Source: Populus alba (Eukaryota > Streptophyta > Magnoliopsida > Malpighiales > Salicaceae). Taken from it: a DNA stretch of 64,000 nt. The number at the start of each line of letters is the position of its first letter. The stretch's first letter is position 1. The notes beneath the pieces are model-generated. The model made no database searches and was not told the DNA's origin. It saw nothing but the letters and a program-made list of their open reading frames with translations. The DNA lies in NCBI RefSeq assembly GCF_005239225.2, contig NC_133287.1:15233493-15297492 (forward strand), read 5' to 3'. A program made the position numbers and the translations under genes. Below, in pieces: positions 1 through 11,918 of the stretch.

Positions 1-913
1 TCAAATTCAGATTTTGGCGTAAAAAGCACAATAGTCCAAGTTTACAACAACAGTCATAATTCTCAATCCGACCGTTGGATCGAACTAATATTTTATATGG
101 ACTCTCCAGACATGTTTTACTACCTTGGGTTAAACGTTCAGGTCAATTGGAGTTTGGGAAGGCACTACAATACTGGTCAACAGAGGTTGTACAAATTTTG
201 TTATTTACTTCTATTTGACTTGTGAACTTCCTATTTGATTAGGATTCTTTTCTTACAAGGATGTGACAGCTGGTTTTGGGAATTTCGTAGTACCACAATG
301 ATCTTTAATGAGTTGCAATATAATCTACAAGTGTGGCAAGGATTCATTAATGTTTTAGAATTCTTTTCTTATAAGAATTCCTTATTCATCTTAGCTACAC
401 AAGGAAAGAAGGGCTAGTGGTATTTAATGACAGATTAGTTATTTTTATTATTATTTTTTTCATGTTTGGGTTTAATTAAAACTTTGTTTTAAACTAGGGT
501 CCAAGACTTTTTTGGATCAGGTTATGGGCTTTTCAGTTTGGGGTTGTTGGTCAGTTTTATTTGGGGGTCAGTCCACCCCATAAATGTAGATCCATTAGGG
601 TTAACTTTTCAAGAACTATTTAAACTCATGTAAACCAAAATTTCAGCAACTTTGATGATTATTACTTCTAAATTTTTCAAATTTAACGTGTGAGAGTGAT
701 TCTTGCATACTTCAGTTCTTGAACAAACTGAATTTGATTTATCGAAAGATTAACTGGCTTCGTGGTGTCATTCTACTCATTCTAAGTGTTGATGTCTTGA
801 AATAGGTTTTCATTGTGTCGCACTTTTATCAGACCTATTTCAGCTTTTCGGGATCATATCTCAATCTTGATTGTCGGTTACGTGACCACATGATTACGAA
901 GTTCGCATCATAA
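1..913 (+). mobile_element. Probable LTR-retrotransposon fragment (LTR-like, no coding left)
   Basis: Long non-coding stretch of moderate GC with phrases I associate with long LTRs of plant retroelements, for example 'ccgttggatcgaactaatat' near 69 and 'aactggcttcgtggtgtcat' near 751, followed by 'ggatcatatctcaatcttga' near 851. No open frame of note is seen; the 60-codon frame at 235-417 has no recognisable content. The left end lies outside the window and the right edge is set roughly where the sequence turns to simple AT-rich DNA. Orientation and family are inference. It could be a solo LTR or the 3' part of a larger element. Confidence 0.4.
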
Positions 914-3774
914 TGATTTTTCAACTTATAAAAAAAAAAGGAATATAATGTGTTTTTGTCCTCCTCTCTCCTAATCTTTATTTTAAAAAAAGATATGATA
1001 ATTTAAGTTATTCATTTTCAAATTTAATTTTAAATTCTAATCAAATTTAAATTTTTTTAAAATAATTATTTTATTTGAGATTTTGTTTTTCATGTGTTAT
1101 GAAACTCTTGTATTATAAATATAGATCTTACAAATAAAAAATAAAAATACCCAGAGTTTCAAGTTTTGAATTGCCGGCAACCATCTACCCTCCGACGAGA
1201 CCACCCCCGAGTTTCATCTTTGTTCGATACTGCCACCAACATCAACCCATTAAAGCAATTGCAGAGACATGTACGATAATACCAGGTACGCTCTTAATCC
1301 TCACTCTCTGAAAATAATTGTCTAGTTATTTTTGTTTAACATGCGTAAGTCATTAAAATAGGAAACAAGGATTCCTAGGAATGTTGGCTTTGTCATCTTT
1401 GGTTGTGGATGAGGGAATTTATTGCTACTGTCCTACCTAGATTATATATTTTTTTTCTTTTATTTGCATGACGCGTTTTATGTTGTAATTTTATTTTTTT
1501 TTTTATTGCATAAAAGGTGGACTTTTGGCCTTGCACTCATATAAACTCTAAAAAAATGAAAAAAAAAGGGCATCATAATGTATCCTGGCTTGGAAGCGCA
1601 TGCTTGGGACTCTGTAAAATATGATTGTAATTATTCTTTAAAATATTTTTTATTTAAAAATATATTAAAATAATATATATTTTTTTATTTTTTTTAAATT
1701 TTTTTTAATATTAACTTATCAAAATAATCTGAAAATACTTAAATTTTTTTTAAAAAAAATATAAAAACAAACCTTATTCTAGTTTGCGTGTGTGATAGAT
1801 TAAATTTTTGGAAACTCACAAGGTTTTTTTTTTTCCCTCTCTTTTTATTCTAATGATCAGGATATTTTGGTGATATTGGTCTCCTTCCAGCTTCAGTCAT
1901 GGCGGGTCCTAATATGTAAATTTACCGATATAATAGGCAACATGTTTTTAAAATATTTTTTTTATTTTTTAATATGTCATCTATTCTGTTGATAAATACG
2001 AACTAAACTTAATTTGTCAATATTTTTATCCAAAAAAAAAAAGAAAATTATTCATCACAATTTCCATAAGCAATTACTTAGTGAAAAAATTTAGAGAGTG
2101 TTTTTGTTACAATTTATTAATTTTTTAGTAGTGAAAATTCTTTTAAATAACACGTTAGCCCTATAACCACCCGACAACGTTGTAAGCCCAATATACATGT
2201 CGGGCTGGAACAACAATTTTAAGAGGTTAGCTTCTTCTCCTTTGCCACCCCTCTCTTTTTATTCTCCCTATTTGTTCTTTTCAATTATTTTTTTTAAAAA
2301 ATAGAATTCTATGCCATTATAGCTTTTTAAGGATACCTATAAATTATAGTTTTTTTAATCAAGATTTTAAAAAATATTTATAGAAATATTATACAAAATT
2401 AAAATATGTATTCATTAACTATACACTACACCACAAAAATAAATAGAAATTTCACGTTAAATTTCAAATATAATAAAAATGGTTGCATCAATTTAATTAA
2501 AAAAATGAATTCATTTTTATGCAGAATAAAAAAAATGAAAATATTATATGAATAATTTATAATATAAAATTAAAAATAAATATTTTATCTTTATTCAATA
2601 TTAACTAGAAGTTTCTTGTAAAAACAATTCATATTGAGTTAATACATGATGATTGATAAAGTAATTGCTAATATTGTCATGAAAAGCTCTCATTTTTTTT
2701 TTAATAATAATGTCATTGGATAATTTGGTAAATATTATTTTAATATATTGATTTAAAAATAATTTTATTTCAATTTTTTAAAAAGAAAATAAACCAAGTG
2801 ATTTTAACAAAAAGACAATGCCGCCTAGACCTGGCTCTAGAGAAAAACCTTAGGCCTGCATACTTGTCATTTTTCAATTGATAGATGACATGTTATTTTA
2901 TAGTTTAAATTTTAGTAGCTGAGATCCGAATTTTAGGACCTTAAAAACTTAATTTTCAATTTATTCTCACCTAAAACAACCTTTAAAGTATCTTAAGAGC
3001 CTCAACTAACTAATGTTTTAACCTTAAAAATACCCTTTATTACTTTAAAAATCCAAAATCTAATCAGAAAAAAAAAAAAAAAAAAAACTTTTTGGGCAAC
3101 AATCTACTTTTTCAACATGTTCAAGGGGAAAAAATCACCTTTTGAACTTTCCTTTCTAATATAAATTCATTGGCACCGTAATCTATTTTTTTATTGTAAG
3201 TTGAACATTTTATTTCTCTTTTTTTTTTTTACTATATTTTATACCATATCTCAACAAACAAGAATTAAAATATATATAAAAAATAAGTCTAAGAATATAA
3301 GAATAAGGATTATATTTTTTAAAATAAAATTTCATAGATCAAAATGAAGATTTTCATACCCCCTATGTTTTCTTGATATTAAATTTAGTTCTTTTTGTTT
3401 TGATTTTTTTAAATTATAATCTAAAATTCTATCTTATAATATTAACCTTTAATATAATGTTGGTAATACTCTATAATATGTGAATTAAAATAAATTATAA
3501 AATTTAAAAACATGCTCGATAGCATGAGATAAAAAGAAATAAAGCTTAGTGATCGTTTTCTATATATATAATTTCTCAAGGGAAGAAGAAAACTGGAACA
3601 ATTGAAACTATCTTTTTTAAAATTTCTTTATTCTTTATAATAATTAACTTTGCTAGTTTTTCTATTCTCAAGGGGAAAAAGGCAGTCCATTAATTTTATT
3701 TTTTTTATTTTTAAAAATTTATTTTTAACAGATCAAATAAAAATAGGGTAGAATTTATAAGTTTAAAAAATAAT
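914..3774. other. AT-rich intergenic DNA with short unknown islands
   Basis: Mostly homopolymer runs and AT-rich filler. Two less AT-rich islands stand out: 1172-1290, and 2155-2245 containing 'gtcgggctggaacaac'. Neither holds a convincing reading frame. A copy of the dispersed 'atcaaaataatat' repeat lies at about 1618-1795. No gene is supported here. Confidence 0.5.
1618..1795. repeat. Dispersed AT-rich non-autonomous repeat, copy 1
   Basis: Diagnostic order of phrases shared by several places in the window: 'atattaaaataatatatat', a T/A-rich run, 'atcaaaataatctgaaaa', then an A/T run ending near 'aaaaacaaaccttattc'. Related copies lie near 9826, 10430, 19662, 27820, 39040, 57830 and 59110. 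This looks like an abundant MITE-like family; the terminal inverted repeats are too decayed to delimit by eye. Confidence 0.45.
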
Positions 3775-4057
3775 TTAAAGTTGAAAAAAAAGAGAGTAAA
3801 TTAGCAGTTGAATAGCAGTTTTGCGGAACACCCTCTGCACCAACATGACTGCATTATTTGCTTCATTACTTCTGTCATTATACTGCTGCTTGAATTGACT
3901 AATGCTGAACTTCTGTGCACGGGAAGGGACTTCCTCTCCCCATGCGAATGACAGGTTGCTTTTGCTTTGCTCACCTAAGCAAATTGTCTCATTCCTCTCC
4001 AAACCTTCTTAGCTCTCTCTATTTTCTTCCTCTCTACTGCTCTAGACAGCAACCCAG
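3775..4057 (-). other. Unassigned gene-like segment next to the SINE
   Basis: This 280-bp block is less AT-rich than its surroundings. On the - strand it has an open frame of 75 codons (4002-3775) and a GTGAGC donor-like site following 'ttgcttag'. The translated product is not recognised. The sequence upstream on the - strand reads like a purine-rich 5' leader. It could be a fragment of a captured or decayed gene or an exon of a non-coding transcript. The SINE described next is inserted at its edge. Confidence 0.2.
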
Positions 4058-4342
4058 AGTGTCTGTGGGGTAACTTTTTTTTTTTTTTTTTTATAACCGG
4101 GGTGTCCGGGCCAGCTTGCGCGCACCACAACTAATTCCCGGACCCACTGAACATCCTGCAAGCCTAGTGAACAGGTAAGACACCACGGGGTGACAGGGGT
4201 ACTCTTTGAGGTTCGAACCCGGGACGTTCGCAAGAATTGAACTTGCAGTTTACCACAGCAGCTAAGCTCTCAAGTGCAACCCCCGTGGGTTGCTGGTAGT
4301 CAAGCCCTCAAGTGTAGCCCTCAAGTGTCTGTGGGGTAACTT
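4058..4342 (-). mobile_element. tRNA-derived SINE flanked by 19-bp target-site duplication
   Basis: Perfect direct repeats 'agtgtctgtggggtaactt' at 4058-4076 and 4324-4342 bracket a body of about 247 bp. A T-run immediately after the left repeat is the poly(A) tail of an element lying on the - strand. On the - strand the body contains 'gggttcgaacctc', a good B-box-like RNA polymerase III promoter element, and ends with 'gtgcgcgcaagctggcccgg' followed by 'acaccccggttata' and the A-run. These are the hallmarks of target-primed retrotransposition. The intact target duplication suggests a fairly recent insertion. The right end carries small 'ctcaagtg' repeats. A related, more decayed copy lies at about 57325-57505. 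Confidence 0.75.
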
Positions 4343-5081
4343 GGTAGGTTATGTGATTGTGTTTTAAAAAAAAAAAAATATTTTTAATTTTGATTAAATT
4401 ATAGGACAAAAAGGGTAAATCTTCCAATAAATTAAAAAATATATAGTTTATAGAATTTGTTAATCAAGTCATGAGAAAATCTGTAAGAATTATATCCATG
4501 CAAATTTATAATTCATGAAGGTAAAGCAGAAAGGATTGATCTGTACATGTAATTGGGATAAAACACTGTTCAAACCAAAAATAGCAAACGAAGCTAAATG
4601 GAAACTAGCTAGCTAGTAGTAGATTAGGAGTGGTAGCAGTGTTTTTATTTATTTATTTAAATTAATCCATACAGAGCTAGATCAGTACAAAAGTAAACAG
4701 ATGCCACAAATCATTACCTGCTCTCCTTCTCCCTCTCTCTCATTATGCGTACGTGCTTCAAAGAGAAAAGAAAAAATTCTAGTTTTTGAACAGCTCATAG
4801 ATGCAAAGACAAACAGGAAACAAAGGAGAGAGCAGAAAAGACCAGTTTTTGCCTCGGAAAAGAGCACAACACTCAGCTCCAATTCCTCTATAATTCTGTG
4901 TATTTCTAGTTTTAATCCCAAGAAAACCAAAAGGAAAAGATAAATTATTGTGCACAAAAAGGACTACATGGGTGGTGTGCGTGTGTTTGAATACTGTTTT
5001 GGGTTACATGAATAGGAGAGAAGTTGCCAAATATCCCATAAAAGACCATGCCAACCCTTCTTTTCTAGCTAGCATGCACAC
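4343..5081 (+). promoter_or_regulatory. Upstream region of the RAWUL-domain gene
   Basis: AT-rich DNA followed by a CT-rich stretch around 4720-4745 that may be 5' leader or promoter. A 'cccataaaag' TATA-like string lies at about 5035, close to the ATG at 5082, and could be the core promoter only if the 5' leader is very short. The open frames on both strands at 4682-4957 are mirror images of low-complexity DNA and are not called. The transcription start cannot be fixed from sequence. Confidence 0.3.
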
Positions 5082-8000
5082 ATGGCCTCTTCTTCTCGCA
5101 AAATCCACAATGGTTATGACCATTCATGCCATTTAGAAGGAGGTGAGGAAGACAGAGAGTGGCTTCAGCTAGGGTTAGGGTTAGGGATTAGTAGAATCAC
5201 AACACCACCAACAACATGCAGGAAGCAAGAGAACAATATTATTGAAAAATCAAAATACACTGTTCCAGGATCTGCAGTTTCTTCTTCTTCAGTACATTTC
5301 CAAGCTCACCAGCAACTAGGCCACTCCTTAGGATTAGAGTTAGGGTTAGGAATTGTAGGGCTCAATGGTGGTAGTGGTGGTGTCAGGAGGGACAAAGATG
5401 TGGCGCCGCTTAGTAATTACTGTCACAAAAGCAACCTGTGCCAAGACAACCAAGGTCAAGAAGATCATGATTATAATCTTGATTTAACAGCAAGGTTATC
5501 ATCACCATCATGGCCATTGCACATGATATCAAGTAGTAGTACTGGCTTCCTTGGCTGGAAAATGCCGGTTTCCAATGTTTCCCATAATTGCTCTTCATTG
5601 CTACCACCACCACCGCCTCTTTTTTCTCCCACAACAACCATAACTACAAGACCGCACTTTGCTGGTTCGTGGTTTACCCTCAGCTCCTCTATCAACCGGT
5701 GAGTGTTTTCAAAAACAAAATCATTAGCTGCCTCTCTTCCTCTAGTGGTTCTATTTCAATTTTACACCTTGAAATTTTGAGTACTTAGATCAGCGCCCTT
5801 TTCTCAATTTGCAATCATTAAAAGTAGTGGCTGGTTCTCTTTCCACTTTCTCCTTCGATCATCCCTTTCTGTTGTTAATCATTGCTTACGAGTCCAACAA
5901 TGCTCACTAGCTAAGATGTGTACTCCCTTTCTCCAAATATTCTGCTCTCTAGTTGCCTCTTTACACACTTTTTTTCATGGCTTTCGTAGGTATTTTCACC
6001 TCACCCTCTCATTCTATGAGATGTATCTCTCCTGCATATATTTTATTTTGTGTACCTGGTTCATGACTTGAACAGTAGTGTTGCGCGCATTTGTCTTTAA
6101 GTTCATTAGCTGATTAATCAAGTAAATCTTCTTCTTCATCTGCCAGATTTATCTATTTTAAAACCCCATCCACTAAGAATTCATCCAGCTTACTACATCT
6201 TTTAATCCTCATTGTGTATAAAATCTAGGGTTAATTGGGTTGTGTTTATGGATTGGCAGGGAAGGAGAAGCACTGCCTCAAATACCAAAAGCGTACATAA
6301 GAGTGAAGTAAGTAGTCATAGAAAGTAGTGCACGTTCCAGTATTTACACACATGATCGTATCATGCATAATATATCAGTTCATCAGAAGTGTCATTCATG
6401 CTTATTCTTTCTTCTATCTAATGATGATGCTTGGAGAAAATAAGTGAAAAGCTGACAAAGTTGCTTTTGTTTTTGGGTTTTGGTGCTCTCTTTCACCGCT
6501 TTTTTCTAATGGGGTCATCTTGTAATAAAATAAAGAGACGAGAACGTGACTGTCTTCATGGTTAAGAAGTACCTGGTTAGAAAGCTTGGTCTCTCTAACG
6601 AAGATGAGGTAATTTATTTCTCTTTCTCACTTTAATCATTCTTTTAGTGAGATGAGAAGCTCTTATTATGTGGGTCATGATGTAGAAAAGCCAACACTAC
6701 ATGATGCCTGTCTGTATTGCCTATGCTTATTCGCATGCACCTGGTAGGTTTAGCTAGCCTTTTGATTTGAAAGTTTTAGGGTTTTGATGGGTTTTAGTTA
6801 TAGACCTCTTGATGGTGCATGGATTCTGTCAAGGCTTCGTCTCTTGGTTCATTTGCATGGTATAGAAAGAGGGAGAGAGATTGAAAGCCATGAGCAGGAT
6901 CAGTACATGATGATGAATTGCCTCTAGACCATTATCTATCCTATTCCACTTACATGGAAAAACCCTAAACCATGTTCCTTTGGTTCACCTATGAGATAAA
7001 GAAGCACCTCTATAATTGACTGCAAGATCTTTTACATAATTTGAGAAGTGAACTTCAGAAAAGTTAATTGGACGCGATAATTAATAAGGTGTGGAAGTAG
7101 ATAAATCATCTGAGTAAGATCAGATAAATGTAGAGGGCTAGCTTTCAAGCCCTGTACACATCTTTTTCACTGTGTTCAATCTTTATCCTAAAGCCTTTTG
7201 CTCGAGTCAAAAACAACATTATGCAGATAAATAACTTTATTGAAAAGCAGAAGTGCACAAAGGGTATATGTAATCCAACATTAATTTCTTTTCTGTAACA
7301 CTAAATTTTGGTGTCGTGTCTCTACAAGGAAGAAAGTGTCATCCCGAGGATATCGAGTTTTCGATGAATCTTTAGAATGTAAATTCTTTTGTGCTTGATT
7401 TTTCTTCACATATACCTTCTTTGGAAAGAGACAAACCCTTGCATCTTTTCATTCCTTGGCATGTTCTTCAATCTTCACTGAACTGCCACTATCAGAGATT
7501 ATCAAAACAATGGATGTGATTATCGACACTATACTGTTAAAATTTGTTATGTGTGATGGTAGACATGTCCTTGTCAAATTCACTGAGACTATACTTGGAC
7601 TCGAGGTAAATTTGTCTATTAAATTGATTTATTTGTAATTAACAGCTGATCCAAATTAAACCCCCCGTGATCTCAAAACTGTAGTGAGTCTTATGGTGAT
7701 TACGTAAGAAATATTTATGAAATTTTTTATGACAGTATTTTTGAATCAGAAATTCTGACACGCTTAATTGCACTACAAAATATGAAAATTCTAATAGATA
7801 TAAAAGATTTAATTCTCATTGTAATGTAATAGTGAGATAAGATGGCATTGTCAACGTATTTTGAGCTTTCATTCTCTCCAGTATTGCCTTACAGTCTCTT
7901 GAAACCCTCTTATAAGTCTTTCTCGTCATCCCTCGCCCCGACCACAACTGAGGCTAGGATACTTAGTCTATAGATTACTGTTGTACAGGAAATAGACATT

Positions 8001-9049
8001 TGCCATAGTTATGGTTATCTTAGAAATTAAAAACAGTTGTCATTCGAGTTCTATTTTTCTTGCTAATCCACGGTTTCCATTTCGTTTCATAATTTAAGAA
8101 TCATTCAGTATTGCTGCACATGTTGCTATCAGTTTCTTTCTTCTGTAACATTATCAATGTGATATTGATGTTATTTAAGGATGTTTAAAATTGTTTTGAA
8201 TTACGAAGATGAATTTGATTGTTCTGTGGAGGGCTGTATGAAATCATTGGTTGAGAAACTGATGAAGCTATAAAAATGATCCTAGATAGCAACGATATAG
8301 GGAAGTCTATGTAACATCAAAGATCAGTACTTGGTCACAGAAAAATCCGCAGACCAAATCTCTTGTGTAGATAATGCTTGTTGTAGATTCAAATCTCTCC
8401 TTATAAAGGGCTAAAGGCCCTTTTGAAAAGTTAACCAGCCTGTAGGTTAGTCAACCTCAAGATATCAGCACTTCATATTGTTGTAAAATTCAGTTGAACT
8501 AGTAGGATAATGAGCTGGTAAGAGCATAATGCATCTAGAAGTCAAGCAAGCGTCATTCAGCAGTCAAACCTTTTAAGTGTTGCAAATGATTTCTTAGCTA
8601 CGATAATCAAGGGTCTCCATGCATGTTTTATAAGAGGAGATGATCAGTTAGTGGCTAGTTATAGACAATTAGCAGAAGTCATTAATGGCTGATTACTACA
8701 GCCTTCTCATTTCGAACATTATTTTCCTGCACAAGAATTTTTCTCTCGTTTCCATGAGAATTCATGCTTGTTAATCTACATGTTACATGAAATACATTTT
8801 GTGTGAGCAGAATATGCCTACATTAGTTCTTTTACCATGCAATTATGTACAACGCAGATTGAAATATCATGCATGGGGCAGAAACTGATGCATGCACAGA
8901 CATTGAAGCAAGTGAGAGATGCTATTTGGCTGCCTGGACTTGTTGATTCTGTAAATTCAACAACCATCTCACTTGAAAACTCACTGATCAATGGCTCGAT
9001 TTTTCATCAATTGATGTCCTTGCAATATTATGTACCATGTGATGTCTAG
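5082..9049 (+). CDS. RAWUL-domain, EAR-motif protein (LAX PANICLE 2-like), 4 exons, 309 aa
   Basis: Exons 5082-5698, 6260-6307, 6536-6608 and 8858-9049 join in phase (930 nt, stop TAG) with GT-AG introns; the third intron is 2.25 kb. The N-terminal half is low in complexity and carries LxLxL motifs at residues 28-35 and 83-90 and a third 'LDLTARL', resembling EAR repression motifs. The C-terminal part, from 'PKAYIRVKDENVTVFMVKKY' through 'EISCMGQKLMHAQTLKQVRD', matches the ubiquitin-like RAWUL fold seen in DRIP-type RING proteins and in rice LAX2, a nuclear regulator of axillary meristems; no RING is present. The role as a transcriptional co-regulator in meristems is inferred from the family. 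The start is the first ATG of the long exon. The exon structure is secure; the LAX2-like subfamily name is less so. Confidence 0.8.
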
Positions 9050-10143
9050 TGCTAGGGTTTCATTAAATGCCTAACATGTATTGATCTCTGCTCGGAATCC
9101 ACCAAGATGTATATAAAATTACGACAACATATGTGTAATCTAAAATGCATATTTTGCACTTGAAACCATTAATAACAATAATATTGTGTTGTTATCTATA
9201 CTGCAGTTTGATTTTGTCTTCGAACGTGGTAATAATATTATTTGATCTTCATGATCATTAAAAAAAAAGAAAAGACAAAAAAAAAAAGAGAGAGAGATGA
9301 AAGAATTGTTCTTCGAAAGAAAACTAGAAGTTCATATGGAAAAAAAAAATGTTGAATTATTTCCATAAAATTAGGTTTTCAATTTTTTTAGATAAAAATT
9401 TGTGGTTTGATTCAATTTGATTATATATATATATAGCCATGGTATTTTTTTTTAATTTCTCTGATTTTTTTAATTTCCATATTTCATTAAAAAAAAATTA
9501 ACTGGCATTTTTCAGTTTGATATCTGAAATTTATTTTTAAAGTTAATTTTGGATTGTTTTTACGGGTTTATTTTTATACCATAAAGTCATATATAGACCT
9601 AGCTGCATATGATTGCCTCGATAAAGTAATTATTCATTAGACATCGAAATTCTTGAAACTTTGATTCCCTCATTTTGCAATGGAAATCCATTGAAAATTA
9701 GCCTTTTTAAGAATCATATGTGGTAGCCAATGCAGTCTCATCTCCAGTGATGAATACCATCCAATCATAGATGACATTACAACTCTGTTAATTAAATAAA
9801 CTGTTTGGGATTCCTGTAGCTTTAGCATTAGAGTGTTTTATAAAAATATATTTGTCTTGAAAAGTTAATTAAAAAAAATTGAGTGTTTTTAATGATTTTA
9901 ATGTGTCAATGTTAAAAATAAAAAAATATTTTGATATATTTTTAAGCAAAATATACTTTTAAAAATTTTATATCATCTTCTTAGGTTTGCTAATGTTTGA
10001 AATATGGTTGAAGCTTGTCAAATAGCCAAGGCTTAGGTTCATTTGGTAATATAGTGAAATATGGTTGAAGCTGTATATTACATTAATTATAGTTTTGAAA
10101 ATGTTTGATTAGTTAATACATGCTATTATTTTGCATAAGTTCC
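9050..10143. other. 3' flank of the RAWUL gene and AT-rich intergenic DNA
   Basis: The first ~150 bases after the stop are probable 3' UTR. The rest is AT-rich with short A- and T-runs, including a dispersed-repeat copy at about 9826-9975 ('atgtgtcaatgttaaaaata'). No gene is seen. Confidence 0.45.
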
Positions 10144-10426
10144 ACTCAAAAGAGTATCTCTTGAAACTCTAGATATGAAAAAGCTATAATTTATAGCTTT
10201 TTTAAAAACTTATCTTCTATGGTTGGAACTTTAAAAACTATTATAATATTGAACACACTTTAATAGTCTGTTTGAAAATGTAGTAGACTCAAAAGTATCT
10301 CTTGAAATTTTGGTTATGAAAAAGCTACCATTTATAGCTTTTTAAAAAACTTATCTTCTAAAGTTGAAACTTCAAAGCTACTACAATACTGAACACACTC
10401 TAATAGCTTGTTTGAAAGTGTAGTAG
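10144..10426. repeat. Two-copy tandem duplication, period about 143 bp
   Basis: 'actcaaaagagtatctcttg' at 10144 recurs as 'actcaaaagtatctcttg' at 10287, and the following phrases ('gaaaaagcta', 'acttatcttct', 'gaacacact', 'tttgaaa-tgtagtag') recur in the same order. The copies differ by scattered substitutions and small indels, so the duplication is not recent. It lies directly before a copy of the dispersed AT-rich repeat and may be part of that element. Confidence 0.7.
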
Positions 10427-10429
10427 AGG

Positions 10430-10612
10430 TTGCTTTACGAAGTATTTTTGCTTGAAAATGTATCAAAATAATAATTTTTGTTTTAAATTAGATTCCGATA
10501 TTGGCATATCAAAACAATCCAAAAACAATCAATTTGAAACTAAAAAATTCAAGAATTTTTAAAAACATGATTAAATTGCATTGTCAAATGAGGTTTAAGA
10601 CAACTTATCCAA
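10430..10612 (+). repeat. Dispersed AT-rich non-autonomous repeat, copy at 10.4 kb
   Basis: Order of phrases: 'gttgctttacgaagtatttt', 'gcttgaaaatgtatcaaaat', 'catatcaaaacaatccaaaa', then an AT-rich tail. It shares this order with the copies near 1618, 19662 and 59110. The 'gtttgaaagtgtagtag' just before it is likely its terminal region. Confidence 0.5.
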
Positions 10613-11542
10613 CAAATTAGATTGTTGAAACCCCTAATTTGATGTATGGTTCGCTTAAGAGGGATTTTCTTTCAATTATGGAAGCTATTTTGTGATTCTA
10701 AAAAGACATTTTATATTTGTAGTGTTAGACTCAAAGTTATTAAAATCATATTAATTCAGGGTATGGGTCATTGGTTAATGGGATAACTTGGGTCATGGGT
10801 TGAATAGGTTGACCTGTGTCAATAAAAAACAACATGGTTTTGAAAATTTTATTTTTTAAGTCAAGTAAGGTTTTAATCATGTCAACTTCCACTTAATTTT
10901 TTTTAAACCTAAACCCAGGTCAGGTCTCCTATTATTTGTCAAGTCAAGTCGAGTTTACTTAGATTTGATTGTGTTTGTGTATAATAAAACACAATGGCCA
11001 AAAGCCCCCCAATGTTATCCATTCAAGATTAGTAGTGGAGTGATTCAAAAGTTAAATACATGAATGATTGTTCTGTATATAAACTATAAATATAAGGATT
11101 TTTTTTTATTTAGTAACAGAGTCTTGAATAAAGTTAATAACAAAAGCAAGGACCAAAGTTAACTCTGCTTTGCTTCTTTCATGTTTAGCTTTCATTTCTT
11201 GACTAACGACTTGATTTGAAAGCTGAATGCTCAGATCATTTAGTTAATTCCTTTTATGTCTTTTAGAACAAGGATTATTGTGGATTTTTTCCCATCACAT
11301 TTATCCTTTAGAAGTTCATTAATCTTTCTTTCAATGTTTTAGCTTTTGGCTAAAGATTAATGATTTACTGTAACTTCATAAATAAATGAGAGATGTTAAT
11401 AAAGGTGGTTGATTCTTTGTTAATGCTCTTAGATAATGTTTCTGATAAAAAAATTCAACTCAGGCAAGATATTCCCATCTTGATTTATTTGATGTTTTGC
11501 TAATTTGACTGGTAAATATTGGATCTTGGCATAATTTTGTTC
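10613..11542. other. AT-rich intergenic DNA left of the copia element
   Basis: No open frame or RNA gene is recognisable. The segment ends at the TG of the copia LTR at 11543. Confidence 0.4.
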
Positions 11543-11778
11543 TGTTAAAGAATGTTTTGGTGTTTTGATGAGAAATAATATAAGAGAATGGAAGAATGTT
11601 TTGTGTATTATTAACGTATCTGAAAACCATATATATAGCCTTTTGCAGGGATTGAAATAGAAGCCAAATCAAAACAAAAATCAAAACAGAATAACAGAAT
11701 CTTAAACAATAGGAATTATTCAAAGCAAGAAATCAGCTAAGTCCTAAAGACTTGATCAACAGGAAATAGACTATAGCA
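11543..11778 (-). repeat. Copia 3' LTR (236 bp)
   Basis: On the - strand it starts 'TGCTATAG' and ends 'CTTTAACA', i.e. canonical TG...CA. It aligns along its whole length with 17528-17762. The polypurine tract lies immediately to its right. Confidence 0.85.
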
Positions 11779-11918
11779 TCCTCTCTTAAACTATGTGCTA
11801 ATAAAAGCATTTAGTTTACGCCTTAGTTTATGCTTGGATATGTGCAGACTCCTATCAGACTTCTTAATTTTATGAACACATCTAGTTTCAAAGGCTTGGT
11901 CATTATATCTGCTATTTG

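Noticed and set aside
4682..4957. Overlapping frames on both strands upstream of the RAWUL gene
   Set aside because: Low-complexity CT/GA-rich DNA gives open frames on both strands; no splice context or domain.
5168..5352. Interstitial telomere array
   Set aside because: Only two to three TTAGGG words each, and they lie in frame within a well-supported coding exon.
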